From Albugo candida (lineage: Eukaryota; Oomycota; Peronosporomycetes; Albuginales; Albuginaceae): DNA of 64,000 bases. Position 1 is the stretch's first letter; the number at the start of each line of letters is the position of its first letter. Below are positions 22,889 to 34,430 of this stretch, piece by piece. Both the position numbers and the translations under genes were made by a program. The DNA is taken from NCBI GenBank assembly GCA_905220665.1, contig CAJNAR010000003.1:372001-436000 (forward strand), written 5' to 3'. The notes under the pieces were generated by a model. That model saw only the letters and a program-made list of their open reading frames with translations. It made no database searches and had not been told where the DNA came from.

Positions 22889-24286
22889 ATGAGTCAATTC
22901 GTTCGTGCGAGCAAGTTTCGTCATGTGTACTTTGAGCCCGCAAAGCTCGAAAAGTGTTACACAAATCTTCGCTTATCGACGACAACAGGCGAGCAGAATT
23001 ATATTAAAGGCAATACAAAGTTTTTTGCGGTAGCGATTCAAACTGGCGGGGGTGCAATGGCAGTGGTTCCGTATGAATGCTATGGAAAAATAGATCCTGA
23101 TTTCCCGCTGATTTCGGGTCATCGGGGTGCAATTTTGGACTTTGATTTCAATCCCTTCCATGAGCATCTACTCGCTTCGGCATCCGAAGATACTACGATC
23201 AAGATTTGGGGTGTGCCGGAAGGCGGTGTGACGGAAACCTGCTCGGAACCACTTGTGGATCTCACGGGTCATGGACGTAAAGTAACTCTCATTCACTTTC
23301 ATCCAACCGCGAATAATATTCTGGCAAGTACTTCAGCAGACTTTACTGTTCGTTTGTGGGATATTGAAAAATCGAGTGAGGTGGTATCCATGCAATTTAT
23401 TGGAGACAATTTGTATCATGACATTGCGTGGAACTGGACAGGTTCAGTGCTGGCCACTTCGTGCAAAGATAAAGTGATTCGATTATTTGATGCGCGTTCT
23501 GGTCAACTTGCAGCACAAAAGGAAAACGCACACAATGGCTCGAAAAGCTGTAAGATTACCTATCTGGGCAATAAAGATACCTTTGTATCAGTAGGATTCA
23601 CACGCACGAGTCAACGCGAATTTAAAGTGTGGGATCCGCGGAATTTGAGTAAAGAATTGAAAAAAGTGGATCTCGATCAAGCTGCAGGTGCCATCATGCC
23701 CTTTTACGATCCCGATACGAACCTTCTTTACTTGTGTGGCAAAGGAGACGGAAATGTGCGTTATTATGAGATGTCAGCAGGGGAACCATTCGCTTTTCCA
23801 ATCAGTGAGTATCGCACTTCAACAGCAGCACAAGGAATGGCGATGCTACCAAAACGAGCTTGCGATGTCATGAAATGTGAAACTGCACGTTTCCTCAAAC
23901 TCACACCCAACTTAGTGGAACCTTTGCATGTGTATGTGCCTAGAAAATCAGACGCGTTCCAGGAAGACATATTTCCTGATACGTACGCAGGAATTCCGTC
24001 CATGACAGCGGATGAATGGATGGATGATGCGGATAATGCGCCAGTATTGATCTCCTTGCGCCCGGAAATGCACGGAAAGATCACTTTTGATGGAAAACGA
24101 GCAAAAACGACTCCTTCAACAAACACACGTACAACTCGTGTCACTCGTGCAACTTCTTCGGCTCGTCGAATGAGTAAAAATGATGATGGTCCTCCTGAAG
24201 TGAAGTTGCAAAAGGCTTTAGACACAGCAAACGCGCGAATCATAGAGCTGGAAGCGAAATTAAAAGCGCATGGAATCTCGTACTGA
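22889..24286 (+). CDS. Coronin, WD40 actin-binding protein
   Basis: 465 residues, single exon. Coronins bind F-actin and Arp2/3 and tune actin turnover in the cytoplasm. The start FVRASKFRHVYFEPAK is the family's N-terminal signature (V.SSKFRHVFG). WD40 blades follow at about 70-290 (LASASEDTTIKIW, LASTSADFTVRLWD, TSCKDKVIRLFDAR). The coronin-specific C-terminal extension is present (GMAMLPKRACDVMKCE..R, IPVYVPR-like VEPLHVYVPRKSDAFQEDIFPDT). A short unique linker and a final coiled coil (about 435-462, LQKALDTANARIIELEAKLK) complete the protein. Length and order fit short coronins. It is 212 bp downstream of RRP5 on the same strand. Confidence 0.93.
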   Translation: MSQFVRASKFRHVYFEPAKLEKCYTNLRLSTTTGEQNYIKGNTKFFAVAIQTGGGAMAVVPYECYGKIDPDFPLISGHRGAILDFDFNPFHEHLLASASEDTTIKIWGVPEGGVTETCSEPLVDLTGHGRKVTLIHFHPTANNILASTSADFTVRLWDIEKSSEVVSMQFIGDNLYHDIAWNWTGSVLATSCKDKVIRLFDARSGQLAAQKENAHNGSKSCKITYLGNKDTFVSVGFTRTSQREFKVWDPRNLSKELKKVDLDQAAGAIMPFYDPDTNLLYLCGKGDGNVRYYEMSAGEPFAFPISEYRTSTAAQGMAMLPKRACDVMKCETARFLKLTPNLVEPLHVYVPRKSDAFQEDIFPDTYAGIPSMTADEWMDDADNAPVLISLRPEMHGKITFDGKRAKTTPSTNTRTTRVTRATSSARRMSKNDDGPPEVKLQKALDTANARIIELEAKLKAHGISY

Positions 24287-24468
24287 GAAAGTAGTAGTTT
24301 CATGTAACTGTTGTCTTGCTGTTATAAGACGATGGCAGAGCAGTTAAACAATAGGATCTAGTTCTTCCATAACTTGAATTTGAAGGAGTATTAGTTTCGG
24401 ATCTGTCCTATATTAAACTGCGTTACTGGGCGGTAAAAAACGTATCCGCCACCACAAAAAGCGGGGAC

Positions 24469-27400
24469 ATGTCGAAAGCCGCTTCATCCTATCAACGTTC
24501 CTCGTGGACGCGTCGTCGTCGTGAAAGGGCGCAGCGAGATGAAAAGAAGCGAAAGCCGTATTCGCGTACCAGGAATCCTACCCGTCAGTACGTATCAGAT
24601 CGCGGAGTGAACGAAAGCGACGAAGAAAGCTCCTTGGAATTAGAAACCGAAAGCGGGAAAGGAAGGAAAGGATTCATCAGTACGGTTTTAAGTTATGTTC
24701 CGTTTGTCCGAAATCTTCTATATGAAGAAAGTTTCTCAGAACAAGAGGAAGACGTACGAGAAGAAGACGAAGAGGAAGAACAGGAAGAGGAAGCCCAATC
24801 TTCCATAAAAAAGAATGTCACAGATACACCAGAAAGCGTTGCTGACCAAGAATCTCACTGTTCAATCAGCCAGAACGAAGAAATTCACGATCAAGTCGAG
24901 AAGAAGCCTGTTTGCCTTGGCAACACATTCGAACGACCTGAAGAATGCTCATCCGAAAATGTTACTCCAACGATCTCAAAGACTTCTCAAAAAGCATTCG
25001 TATTTGATCGATGTCGAAAGCGCTCTCACGAGCCCAATTTGGACGAAATTCGCAAACTCGTCAAGCAGCAAAAGACGATCACTTGGGATGAGTATGAGCG
25101 TCTGTCTCGAGATCTGAGAGCTTTAGTGCAAGACGAAAATAGCGCCATGCCTCGACCCAAACCAAGCATGTCTGAACCCATCTTAGTCAAATCTCATCGT
25201 CAGCCTATTTTGGCCGCGTATGGAGCAAGAAATCGCTTCAAAAGACTCCGTAGCTCGCGCTTACTCACACACGGACATCGAGATGCTGCTTCACGGAACG
25301 CATATTCTACTGCCATTGCAGAAAGAGTGATGAATTGCTTACAAAAACTTGAGAGTCCGATGGAAGAAGAGCGAAAGAAACCAACAGTCGGATGCTCAGT
25401 GTCGTGGGCCAACTATCAACTGACACGAACTCAAAAGAAACTCGAGCGTGAAGCAATATCAGAGCATACGACCACTCAGCCTGAGGAAATCCCACCGACA
25501 AAAACGCTCCCAGCTATTTTTTCCATCCCAAATGCAACGCCAACAACCGCTTTGAAACCTCCAAGTCCGGTCGTATCCGAGACCAATACCCCGATCGTTG
25601 GCGTCAAGACGCCTGAGAAAAAGATCGAGCACGCAGAAACACATTTCAAATTCACCGCACCGGTGTCAGTGACCGACTCGACTGAGACTCAAGTCGATAG
25701 GAAGCTGAAATTCCTATTCTCTCCTCCACCCACTGAGAGACGCCCGCCCAGAAAAGCTTCATCTCAAAATGCATTCTCTGCTTTAGAAGGACCTCAACCT
25801 TTGTCATTTCTACCAGCTCTACCAAAAATGCACAGTGCGAAATTGCCTGAAGCGCCTCCAAGCAAAGCGCATACCAATTCAAATTCAATCAAAGAATCAA
25901 ATCAGAAAGAAGAGCAAGCCGCAAAGAATTCACAACCAACAAGTAGCCCATCAATCGCATTGGAGACTTCCAATCCGCTTGCCAGATTTATGAAATTGGC
26001 ATCTGGTCAATGGAAATGCCCAACGTGTGCGGTCAGTAACGCTGATGCACTCATCAAATGCCCATGTTGCGACACAGAGAACCCATCCGCAATTCAATCC
26101 AAAACGAGTGAGAAGACCGATCTCACTCCACCATCGTCGACATTCACATTTGGAGTACCTTCAAAGATGACAACGCCTTCCAATCCGACTCCAGCAAACT
26201 CCAGTCCAGATCGTATCGATTCCTTAGAGACCAGCGAAGCATTATCGCCACCCAAAGCCCCCGACTCCCTTCCATTCGTACAGTCCGCAATTTCTGCTTC
26301 GGACGCGAGCACGTCATTCAAATTTGGTATACAAGCTCCATCGACTGTATCATTTAGCGCTCCTGCTAGTAACTTCTCATTTGCGACCAAGATAGAGCCT
26401 TCAAATCCTTCGTTTTCATTCGGCATGACAACTGCTCCTGTACCACAAACAGCTGAACCCCTTAAAACAACATTCTCGGGTCTCATTCCAGTTCAAAGCA
26501 CACAAATCGAAGAGGTGACCACGGAAGCCACGCAATTCGAGAAAACTCCAATTCAAAACGCGATTCCAAGCAGTAGAAAATGCAAACGGCCATTAGAGTC
26601 TTTTAATGAATCGATTCCGTCAAAGAAAACAGTCAATGAGCATCCGCCCGTGGAGGAAAAGAAAGCTTCATTCACATTTGGATCCTTAGAGCCGACCGCG
26701 GACACTAATTTGCATTCAAAATCCTCAGAGACAACGCCAAGTTCGACCAAGCCAGCATTCACATTTGGTTCCAGCTTACCCAATGTGACGTCCTTTTCGA
26801 ACGATTCGGTTGGTAGCACGAAAACGACCTTCAATTCGGGATTTCCAACCACATCTTTCTCAAGTGATTCGGCAAGTGGAAGCAAAACATTTGGAAGCTC
26901 GAACAACAACGGAACTCCATCGTGTGGCACAGTATTCGGCTCTAATGCGACAAAACAGCCCGAAGCATTTGTATTCTCAGCCCCCGCTGCTATTGAAACA
27001 CCTGTCAAAGAGCAAAATCTTCCGAAGAAACCATCGTTTACATTTGGCAGCAGCACTGAAAATGTCGCGACAGCACCAAACGCGAGCTTTGGAGCTTTTA
27101 TATCAAATGCAAATGCCCCGAAAAGTCTTACGAGTAACGCGTTCAGTGAGAAAAGTGAGAGCGGTTTCCAAGCGTTTGGAAACAATTCGAAGAATGAGAC
27201 ATCAGCTCCATTTGGAATATCGAGCGAAAATTCGTTTCTGAGCTCAACATTTGGGCAACTGCCGGCGGCAAATAACGCATTTGGATCGTTGACACCTGCA
27301 GGGAATGGAAATGGTGCTTTCAACTCACAGACTCTGAATTCCGCTCCCAATTTCGGGTCTTCAGCATCCGCGAACGTACCACCAACTTTTGGAAGCGTTC

Positions 27401-27669
27401 CAAACCAATTCGCTCCAGGAAACAACGCTCCGACTTTCGGGAATGTTCCATTTGGTGGGAACCCAAACAGCTCGGTATTTGGGAATTCAGGTCCATTTTC
27501 GACTTTTGGGTCAAATTGCATGGAGAGACCTGCTTCCGGCCCGGCATTCGGAACTTCGTCTATCGGTATGAATGGTCCAAATTCATTTTCTATTGGCTCG
27601 GCACCCACACAACCGCCTCAGCGTGCTGGTCGACGAATTCTTCGTGCGCGAATGCGAGGAAAACGGTAA
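24469..27669 (+). CDS. FG-repeat nucleoporin with RanBP2-type zinc finger (Nup153-like)
   Basis: 1,066 residues. Basic N-terminus (SWTRRRRERAQR), then an acidic run (EEDEEEEQEEEAQ) after a possible amphipathic helix (FISTVLSYVPFVRNLLY). One RanBP2-type zinc finger lies at about 511-538 (QWKCPTCAVSNADALIKCPCC). From about 555 to 1045 there are many FG units (FTFG, TFGS, AFG), the disordered mesh that binds karyopherins in the pore. The C-terminus ends in a strongly basic RRILRARMRGKR, which in Nup153/Nup1-type proteins can bind importins. The zinc finger plus C-terminal FG order suggests a nuclear-basket nucleoporin. Assignment to Nup153 itself is inference. It lies near the intact importin-alpha gene. 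Confidence 0.85.
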   Translation: MSKAASSYQRSSWTRRRRERAQRDEKKRKPYSRTRNPTRQYVSDRGVNESDEESSLELETESGKGRKGFISTVLSYVPFVRNLLYEESFSEQEEDVREEDEEEEQEEEAQSSIKKNVTDTPESVADQESHCSISQNEEIHDQVEKKPVCLGNTFERPEECSSENVTPTISKTSQKAFVFDRCRKRSHEPNLDEIRKLVKQQKTITWDEYERLSRDLRALVQDENSAMPRPKPSMSEPILVKSHRQPILAAYGARNRFKRLRSSRLLTHGHRDAASRNAYSTAIAERVMNCLQKLESPMEEERKKPTVGCSVSWANYQLTRTQKKLEREAISEHTTTQPEEIPPTKTLPAIFSIPNATPTTALKPPSPVVSETNTPIVGVKTPEKKIEHAETHFKFTAPVSVTDSTETQVDRKLKFLFSPPPTERRPPRKASSQNAFSALEGPQPLSFLPALPKMHSAKLPEAPPSKAHTNSNSIKESNQKEEQAAKNSQPTSSPSIALETSNPLARFMKLASGQWKCPTCAVSNADALIKCPCCDTENPSAIQSKTSEKTDLTPPSSTFTFGVPSKMTTPSNPTPANSSPDRIDSLETSEALSPPKAPDSLPFVQSAISASDASTSFKFGIQAPSTVSFSAPASNFSFATKIEPSNPSFSFGMTTAPVPQTAEPLKTTFSGLIPVQSTQIEEVTTEATQFEKTPIQNAIPSSRKCKRPLESFNESIPSKKTVNEHPPVEEKKASFTFGSLEPTADTNLHSKSSETTPSSTKPAFTFGSSLPNVTSFSNDSVGSTKTTFNSGFPTTSFSSDSASGSKTFGSSNNNGTPSCGTVFGSNATKQPEAFVFSAPAAIETPVKEQNLPKKPSFTFGSSTENVATAPNASFGAFISNANAPKSLTSNAFSEKSESGFQAFGNNSKNETSAPFGISSENSFLSSTFGQLPAANNAFGSLTPAGNGNGAFNSQTLNSAPNFGSSASANVPPTFGSVPNQFAPGNNAPTFGNVPFGGNPNSSVFGNSGPFSTFGSNCMERPASGPAFGTSSIGMNGPNSFSIGSAPTQPPQRAGRRILRARMRGKR

Positions 27670-27731
27670 GTCTGACGAAAAAAAAACAATTTATTATTAG
27701 CAATTTGGTGGTTTTTCGTCAGAAATCAGTA

Positions 27732-28788
27732 ATGAGTAAAGTTGTGCCTCCGCGCGTATCGCCGGCCGATGGAAATGTGACAATTGGCAGTCTCAAAGGC
27801 GTAATGCTATGCAATCGCCCATGTGGGAATGAGAATCGAAATGCAGCGACCACACTTCCAATTGAAAATGAGAAGAGAACAGATCGATTCGCATTTGTCG
27901 CTGGCGTTCCTGCAGAGCCGATCGGATATAACGTTCCAATTCACGCGGAATCCACGGTACGTGTGACATGCGTATGCGGATATTGGCTCAAGTATAGCGA
28001 TAGCACGGAATCAAACGCGATAAGAGTCATACGGCGCTGGCGAAACATCGGAAATGGCTGTTTGAACTTCAGCAGGAGCGTAATCGTCTTGGAGATCTGT
28101 TGGAAAAAGATGAAGAAAAACGTATCCGACGTAAAGAATTGTACGCTTTCTCTTGTAGAGTGGAGTGGTATACTGATTCTTGTGCAGGTTCTCGCAGCGT
28201 GAAGCTGTCCATCGTCACGCTATTCGCGCTGGAGTCGATAGTCCGAATGAGATTGTGAGAGCTTCTCAGAAACTGCTTCGACCGATGTGGGCGCTGACCG
28301 AGGAATCCGCCAACGAGAAAGAAGAATGGATCGATGATACAGCTGCTGAAGAACTGATCTCTTTTGCCGACGAGCTCGATATCGATTCCTTCATGGATGA
28401 CGTTGAAATCAAAGCTCGTGTAGCTCAAGTGGATCAGCAAGTAGCGCAAATGGAATCCCTCGTAAAGGCAGAAACCGCGCGAGAAATTTGGACCGAATCC
28501 GATCATTCCGTCGTCCCTTTGACAGCCGCTAATCTCGCAACGTTACCCGACACTGTCAATGTCAATGACACCGAAAGTATTGCCGCATCCGTGCTCTCTG
28601 AGAAATCCATCCGCTCTGTCCATTCCACTCGATCCATTGCTGCTCTTACGCGCCGCGTACAAGCCAAAATGGAGGAAGAGTACCTGGCACCGCGAGTGGT
28701 CGTTGTGGACGAAAGTGACGGCGCACGTATGAACATCAAAGCACTTCCGAGCAATTTGCCGTATATCCATCGAAATCCAGCTATCTAG
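27732..28788 (+). CDS. Three-exon coiled-coil protein, function unknown
   Basis: Exons 27732-27956, 28004-28140 and 28188-28788, with 47-bp introns at 27957-28003 and 28141-28187; 320 residues in continuous frame. The splices join PIHAEST to HGIKRDKSHTAL and RIRRKEL to FSQREAVHRHA, rebuilding an unbroken charged helix. The N-terminus contains VTIGSLKGVMLCNRP. The middle is a coiled coil (WLFELQQERNRLGDLLEKDEEKRIRRKE). An acidic segment ISFADELDIDSFMDDVEIKARV follows, and the end reads LPSNLPYIHRNPAI. I do not recognise the family with certainty. The acidic LDxDxFxDDxE pattern reminds me of cilia-associated coiled-coil proteins. It starts 62 bp after the nucleoporin. Confidence 0.75.
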
Positions 28789-28925
28789 TCGTAATATATC
28801 CATTTTCATATGTGTTGAGTCAATTGGAAGGAGCGGAAGCTTGAGTCGTTGCGAAGAATGTGAATGAGAATGTATTTCTCATTTGATTACATAAAAAAAG
28901 AAAAGCCAAAACTCGAGCGTATGGA

Positions 28926-30829
28926 TCATTGGAATTGGAAGACATTCGGTTGATCTCCGCCAGTGCCAAATTGAAATTGTTGAGCTGAGGCATCGGCCGT
29001 AGGAACGAGACTCGCTTCTGCGTCTTCCTCGCCATGGAAATAGACGGCCACAATCTCAAGCGATTTGCGATATATTTCTACAAAATGGTCTCAGTACGGA
29101 ACAGGAGAACACAGACGTGCGCATGTACCTTCGTTCTGATGATACTGAAGGCTTTGAATCTTGCTAACGCCATCGACTTCATCTATTAACGTTGCGACCT
29201 CATTCTGCTCGGACGTCTTTAGCTTTTCGCCGACTCTGAGAACATTTTCCAATCCTTCTAACGCCACCATCGCCAATTTCGCGTCATTGACTTCTAAGAG
29301 ATCGCATAGAGGTTTGATGCATCCTACGTTTTCATAATGAGCACAAATTAACATCCACAGAACGAGATAAGACTCTACCGAGTGTGACAAGATGCATAAT
29401 CTGCTCATCGGTGCCTCCTGAAGTTGCATTCGATACAGCCCAAGCTGCTTCTTTCTGAATATCGAATTCGGCTGTTGATAAGAGTCGGATCAAAGTAGGA
29501 AATATGTCCTCATCCACGACGGCTTGAATCTGAGCTTGATTGCCGGCAGTGATATTCGAAAGTGTCCAGCATGTTTCTTTACGAATAGCGCGTCTTGGAT
29601 TCTCCAAAAGTGCCCGGAGGCATCGTAGTGCGGAGAAATTGATAATTATCTGACCAAACGAGTGAGTAACCATCCGATCAAGTCAACTGGGAGATGCGTA
29701 CCTGAGTCTGGACATCGTCTCCTGTCACGATATTTCCCACAGTTCGAAGTGCTGGTGTTTGTACCAAGCTTGAAGGGTACATCAATAGCTCCACCATACG
29801 TCGACATATTCCAGCCTCCACGACCGCTTGTATCTTTTCGTTGGATCCATCCGACAGATATGAGAGTGCCCAACAAGCATCCGTCAATACTTCTTCATCT
29901 TGTGTGTACAACAATTGCCCAAGTGTCGGAAGTGCAGGTGCAACCAACGAGAATTCCGGCTGAGGTTTTCCCCGACAAAAATTCGATAGAGTCCAAGTGG
30001 CATTACGAAGCATCGACAGCTTCGATTGCTCTGTGAGCTGATGTAATAATGGCTGAAGAGCTCCACATTTCAAGACCATATCCCGACAGTCCACAGAATC
30101 CCCAGCGATATTTCCCAGAGCCCAGACAGCTTGCTCACGGACGTCATCATTCGGTGTGACTAGTAGCTGACAGAAAATTGGCACAGCTCCAAAGCGAATG
30201 ACCACTTCTGTATCATCGGAAGTTCCAGACGCGATATTTGTTAGTGCCCACGCAGCCTCAAATTGGAGCAAAGGTACATCTTCTCGCTTTAGAAACTCGA
30301 CTAATAATGGCACTACGCCTGTTTGAATGACTTCCTTGATTGGAGGATTGCGTTCTGAGTAGATTGGGTCAGCAATAGTCATTCAGGACTTTGTTGAGCT
30401 CACATACCAATCGATAAAAGCTTCCGGAACTTTGTAACCGCATTGAGTTGTGTTGTTACGTCTTGTGCATGAACATCTGTTAACATTTGTGGGAGTTCTG
30501 CCAACTTGATGAAAAAAGAGAGGGTATGCATAAGATCAGGTTATACAGTAAGACAGTCGATACCAACCCGCTTCTGTAAGTGTCTATCGGGGCTATCCTC
30601 GCCAACCGATGGAAGCGAATCTGCTCCTCCCTACGCGATGAGTTTTAGAAATGAATAATTTGAACGAGAGAGTTGGATTTTGGGATACCATGCGTCGTCG
30701 TTGATTGATACGATCCTCTTTGATTGTTTTGCGGATCTGCACAGTCGTTTCAGATCGTCGACGTCGTAATTCATCGGCATCGATTCCTTTCTTGAAAAGG
30801 TTTTTACGGTCGGATGCGCGTAATGCCAT
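28926..30829 (-). CDS. Importin alpha (karyopherin alpha), the only complete copy
   Basis: Seven exons: 30689-30829, 30568-30630, 30408-30504, 29702-30354, 29379-29649, 29129-29323, 28926-29077; 523 residues. It is the adaptor that links NLS cargo to importin beta for nuclear import. Exon 1 encodes the importin-beta-binding domain ([21 protein letters not shown]). Exons 3-6 encode ten ARM-type repeats with the NLS-binding W...N pairs ([71 protein letters not shown]). Then comes [10 protein letters not shown]...[12 protein letters not shown]. The tail [19 protein letters not shown] matches the CAS-binding end. Every junction was checked for phase. It is convergent with the coiled-coil gene (137 bp) and the parent of four truncated copies. 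Confidence 0.95.
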
Positions 30830-31240
30830 ATTTAGTACTGGTTGTCAGCGACTGAGATGTTCTGATACAATTCGAAAGCAAACGCAAGTTGAAAGCAAGT
30901 CGGAATCGATTTTATGTGATTGTTGGGTGGTTTCGCAGTGAGCTTTCACAATTAATACCTCTGAAGAACGTATACCCTGTGGGACTACATAAAAGACAGG
31001 GTATTATCCCATAGCGCTACTGATGCTATTCGATTCGCACTAAGAGAATTAAGCTTGCTATATAAACTTTTGATTATCAGCGATGTTGACTCAATTATAG
31101 CATTCGTATCGTCTACTTGTCATTACTGCATGGCAAAACGGGTATAAAAAATTATACAACTTGCCACTTATAAGTTGTTCGCTTCAGTGGAAACCGAAAT
31201 GTCTCCAATGTTAGATCAGCTTAGTGGAGCCAGCAGCGCA
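30830..31240 (-). promoter_or_regulatory. Importin-alpha upstream region with hairpin
   Basis: Conserved in all array copies. It contains a nine-base inverted repeat at 30972-30980/30996-31004 (ATACCCTGT/ACAGGGTAT), about 143 bp before the ATG. A TTATAAGTTG block lies near 31170. This is the presumed promoter region; no transcript data. Confidence 0.45.
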
Positions 31241-32081
31241 GTATCCCCTTCTTTATGAAGATCAACAAGGTGCTGACATCGGCGGAAAGCGGAAGGCGAG
31301 TTTTTTATGCTGAATCCGACTTGGTACTATCGTTAGGAAGAAAATGATTCTAGAGAAGTCAACTCAAAGCGTGAAAGCTACGATATAGATCATATGGAGC
31401 ACTCGGACAAGGAGACGGAGTGATTCGGGAAGCAATCGATCGCTAAGGCACTTCTCAAATGGTATGACTACGAACTTGAATCCGAGATTGGACGCTGCCA
31501 CCGTTGCAAAAGGACCCGTGGTAGATGGGATGCGCACTCTTTAGCAATTTTACAAATGGTGGGTAGTTGTACAGCGGGTACTCGGAGCTCCTATAACCGC
31601 GTTGAAATGATAGGTGCATTAATAATGTTTCAAAGATAGAAACGTTGCAAATGCTTGTGAAATGCAATCCCAAAAATGGATAATCCGTCTTTCCGCTTAC
31701 GATACGCTTCGATTGCAATACTTTAACAAAGTATTGAGACATACTTTCTACTGAATTTCTCCATCACGTCATATCGCAAGATAATATGCGAAATGTCTAT
31801 ATATAGAAGTAATAAATGATGTTGTGAGTTTTTTTGAATGACAAAACAAATTCTAAATTCACAGGATTCAGTTTCTGATCGCCCAAGTGCACCTTTCGAC
31901 CTGTTTGTATCCTGTCGTGCTATTCGATTCCTTAGATTCCGCTGCAAATGATTACGTGTACACAGCGAGCAAAGTCCATTGATACTTGCTTGTGTGAGAT
32001 TAAACTGATACTTTGGCATTCACTTTTACTTTTGCTATCAAGAACGCAACCAAGTATCAACTGCACACCCTGCAACATCCG
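31241..32081. repeat. NH4 upstream flank (array)
   Basis: Homologous to 11188-12060 in reverse orientation and, like it, lacks the MAD1 fragment. No gene is supported. Confidence 0.6.
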
Positions 32082-33002
32082 ATGAGTCATTCCAAGCTCC
32101 TCTACCAGCTCGTGTGTGTATGCGCACTTTGTGTGATCCGTTTCAACTATTGTCAAACAAAAAAAGGATGCATAGTGACGATGCCATCTGAAGATGCTAC
32201 TGGAATTTTTGCGATGTTACTGTTGGCAAAGTCCGATTCATTCATTCAAGAATGTTCGGAATACCTGTATATACACGACTCCTATTCTGAAGATAAAACC
32301 ATTCTGCGCCCATTTTTCGAAGAGTCCATTCTGAAGGCCAATTTGCACATCGGTACTGAGGTTGATGATATTCTTATAGCTCTGAAATCATCCTGATCCG
32401 CCCGAATTTTGATCCTGGGATCGTATCAGCACGTGGCACAAGCCTTTAAAAAATTTGGTCATGAAGCGGTTGGCACCGTTGTAAAAGAAATCTTTTTGGC
32501 ACGTTGGGATAATGACGACGGTGCCGATCCTGAACAGCAAAGCACTTCTCCCTGGCTTACATACAATGAAGATGTCGCCTCAATCCTGCAAGTTGGATCT
32601 CTGAAGGGCAAATTTTGCATTATGGATCTACGTACCGGCAGTACGCACGCATCGATAATTCCAAGCAATATGTGGGGACATCTCTTCTTACAACTAAAGG
32701 AAAGCAAAATACCCTTCATAGAACGCTTATCGCGCTCGAGATTTCCTTTTCCTGTAGACCCGAGATATACGAATGGTCCAGTTTCCGTGGACGGTATCCT
32801 AGCTGAAAAACTAAGTTTCTCAGTCATCGTGGCTGCACTGGCGATGTTTTACCCCAAAGTCTTTATAAGGGGAACTATTGATTACAAATACAGCCGTGAT
32901 GGCATAGGGGGAACGAACAGTATTGTGGAAACGGCAATCACTACAATCGACCATGAGGAACTTGGGAAATTGGTTCTTGATCTGTTCAAAAAATACAAGT
33001 AA
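32082..33002 (+). pseudogene. NH4: nucleoside-hydrolase-like copy with one in-frame TGA
   Basis: The start at 32082 encodes a signal peptide (SHSKLLYQLVCVCALCVI). The frame matches NH2 over its whole length except for a TGA at 32394-32396, where NH2 has ALESATSARIL. After the TGA the same frame continues to 33002 (LGSYQHVAQAFKKFG, VVKEIFLARWD, AALAMFYPKVF, FKKYK). DATGIFAMLLLAK sits where the metal motif should be. It is a single-lesion pseudogene, or a genome sequencing error; reads would tell. Confidence 0.7.
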
Positions 33003-33419
33003 GGTTGGTAAACAGGCGCTTGAACAAGTTGTCCTCTGAAGGCTCCTTTATCAAGTAGTAGAAGTCTTAAACATTGATAGTGACTTCCACATATGTCTAA
33101 ACGACCCAAAGAAACTTGTTTGCCTTTATCAATATACCATGATTTTCTTACTCGTGGATGAAAGTCAAAGAGTTACATTCGTATGTATCTTGAATGATGC
33201 ATGCTCCAGCCAAAGATCGGTTAGAAGGTATCTGGGATATCTGCTTCGATGTCGTGTCAACAACTATCTCCAAAATGTGCACAAATATAAGGAGCATTTG
33301 CAAAAGTAGGCAAGAAACCACATAATTGGACCATACCATACATTGATTGTAAACAAAAGCAATCATCTTTTCTACGGGTCGACTTGGACCATATCAAACG
33401 AAGAAGTTCACGTGGTCAG
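33003..33419. repeat. NH4/CFAP91 copy 3' spacer
   Basis: Related to 4151-4522 in reverse. No gene is supported. Confidence 0.45.
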
Positions 33420-34430
33420 GTACCCATACCTTGCAATGATTCGACCACAGCTGACTGAACGGCTACCGTGTATTTACGCATTTCTGACTCTGCTTGACGC
33501 TTTGAATGACGATTTCGCACAGTCGGAAATAAAAGCTTTGAAATAAATCCACGCAACCAAATCCTCCGAGTTTTTCTCCTCCGCTTTGCTCAGAATGGGC
33601 TCTATCACATTTGTCATCACAATTGATTGTATCACCAAGTCTCGGTGAGATAACTCCTCAACACAGGTTCCACGATGTTGTCGAGATAATCGTCAGCAGT
33701 ACTCTGATGCACCTTTGTGACAAAGCAAAACATGTGGTCGTGACGATCTTCTGCGGCTTTTTGTGCAAATTCCTTTACTTTTGCGATTTCTTTGTTGCGA
33801 ATTAGCTCTTTTTGTAGCACATCAAGCATTTCGGACACCACTTCGCCCTCGACCTTTGAGAAAGCACATTTGGTGATTTCTGTTTCCCCTGCTTGTACTT
33901 GGAAGCTACCCGAAAGAAAACGTCCGGCTTCGTCACTTTCACGGAGTTCTGCGATCAATTCGGCTCGCCGTTGCTTTCCCTCGTACATTATATTTTGAAC
34001 CGCACGGCCGCGAATGATACGCTGTAACAGTCTCAATGCGTCTACTTCGTTTTCTGTTGTAGCGATTTGAGACGCATTGTCTGGTGTCGATGGTCGTTGC
34101 TGAACCGTTCGGTGATGTCGTTCAAAGGAGTGATGACATGACGATACGCTCTCTATTTCTTGGACATGCGATTTGTTGATAGCGTTGTCCTCGTTGATAA
34201 GATGTGTCTCTATTGTTTGTTGATCTCGGCCCTTTCTATCCAGGAGAACTCCCTCAATAAGTTGGTATTTAGCGAACTGGTGGGAAGTTGTTTCTTTTTT
34301 TTCTTCAAGCTCTTTCAAACCTTCCAGCGTCGTGAGCTGATGATCTGTGAGCTGAATATCTGGAACTGGAGACTTCCTAACCAAATTTCCATTTCGCATC
34401 TGCGAAGCGTATACGGGGGAGCGTAACCAG
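33420..34430 (-). pseudogene. CFAP91 C-terminal half, copy 3
   Basis: Runs from the YAPPVYA fusion point (near 34430) to the C-terminal ESLQG segment near 33430. One stretch is open for 255 codons (33632-34399), the longest CFAP91 frame among the copies. It lacks part of the EEGARRQLEDLA helix and then shifts frame near 33640. An in-frame ATG (MRNGNL) could start a peptide, but no promoter was recognised. Confidence 0.75.

Noticed and set aside
26553..27608. 351-codon minus-strand frame opposite the nucleoporin
   Set aside because: It mirrors the low-complexity FG-repeat codons (TTT GGA read backwards) and has no domain; shadow of the plus-strand gene.
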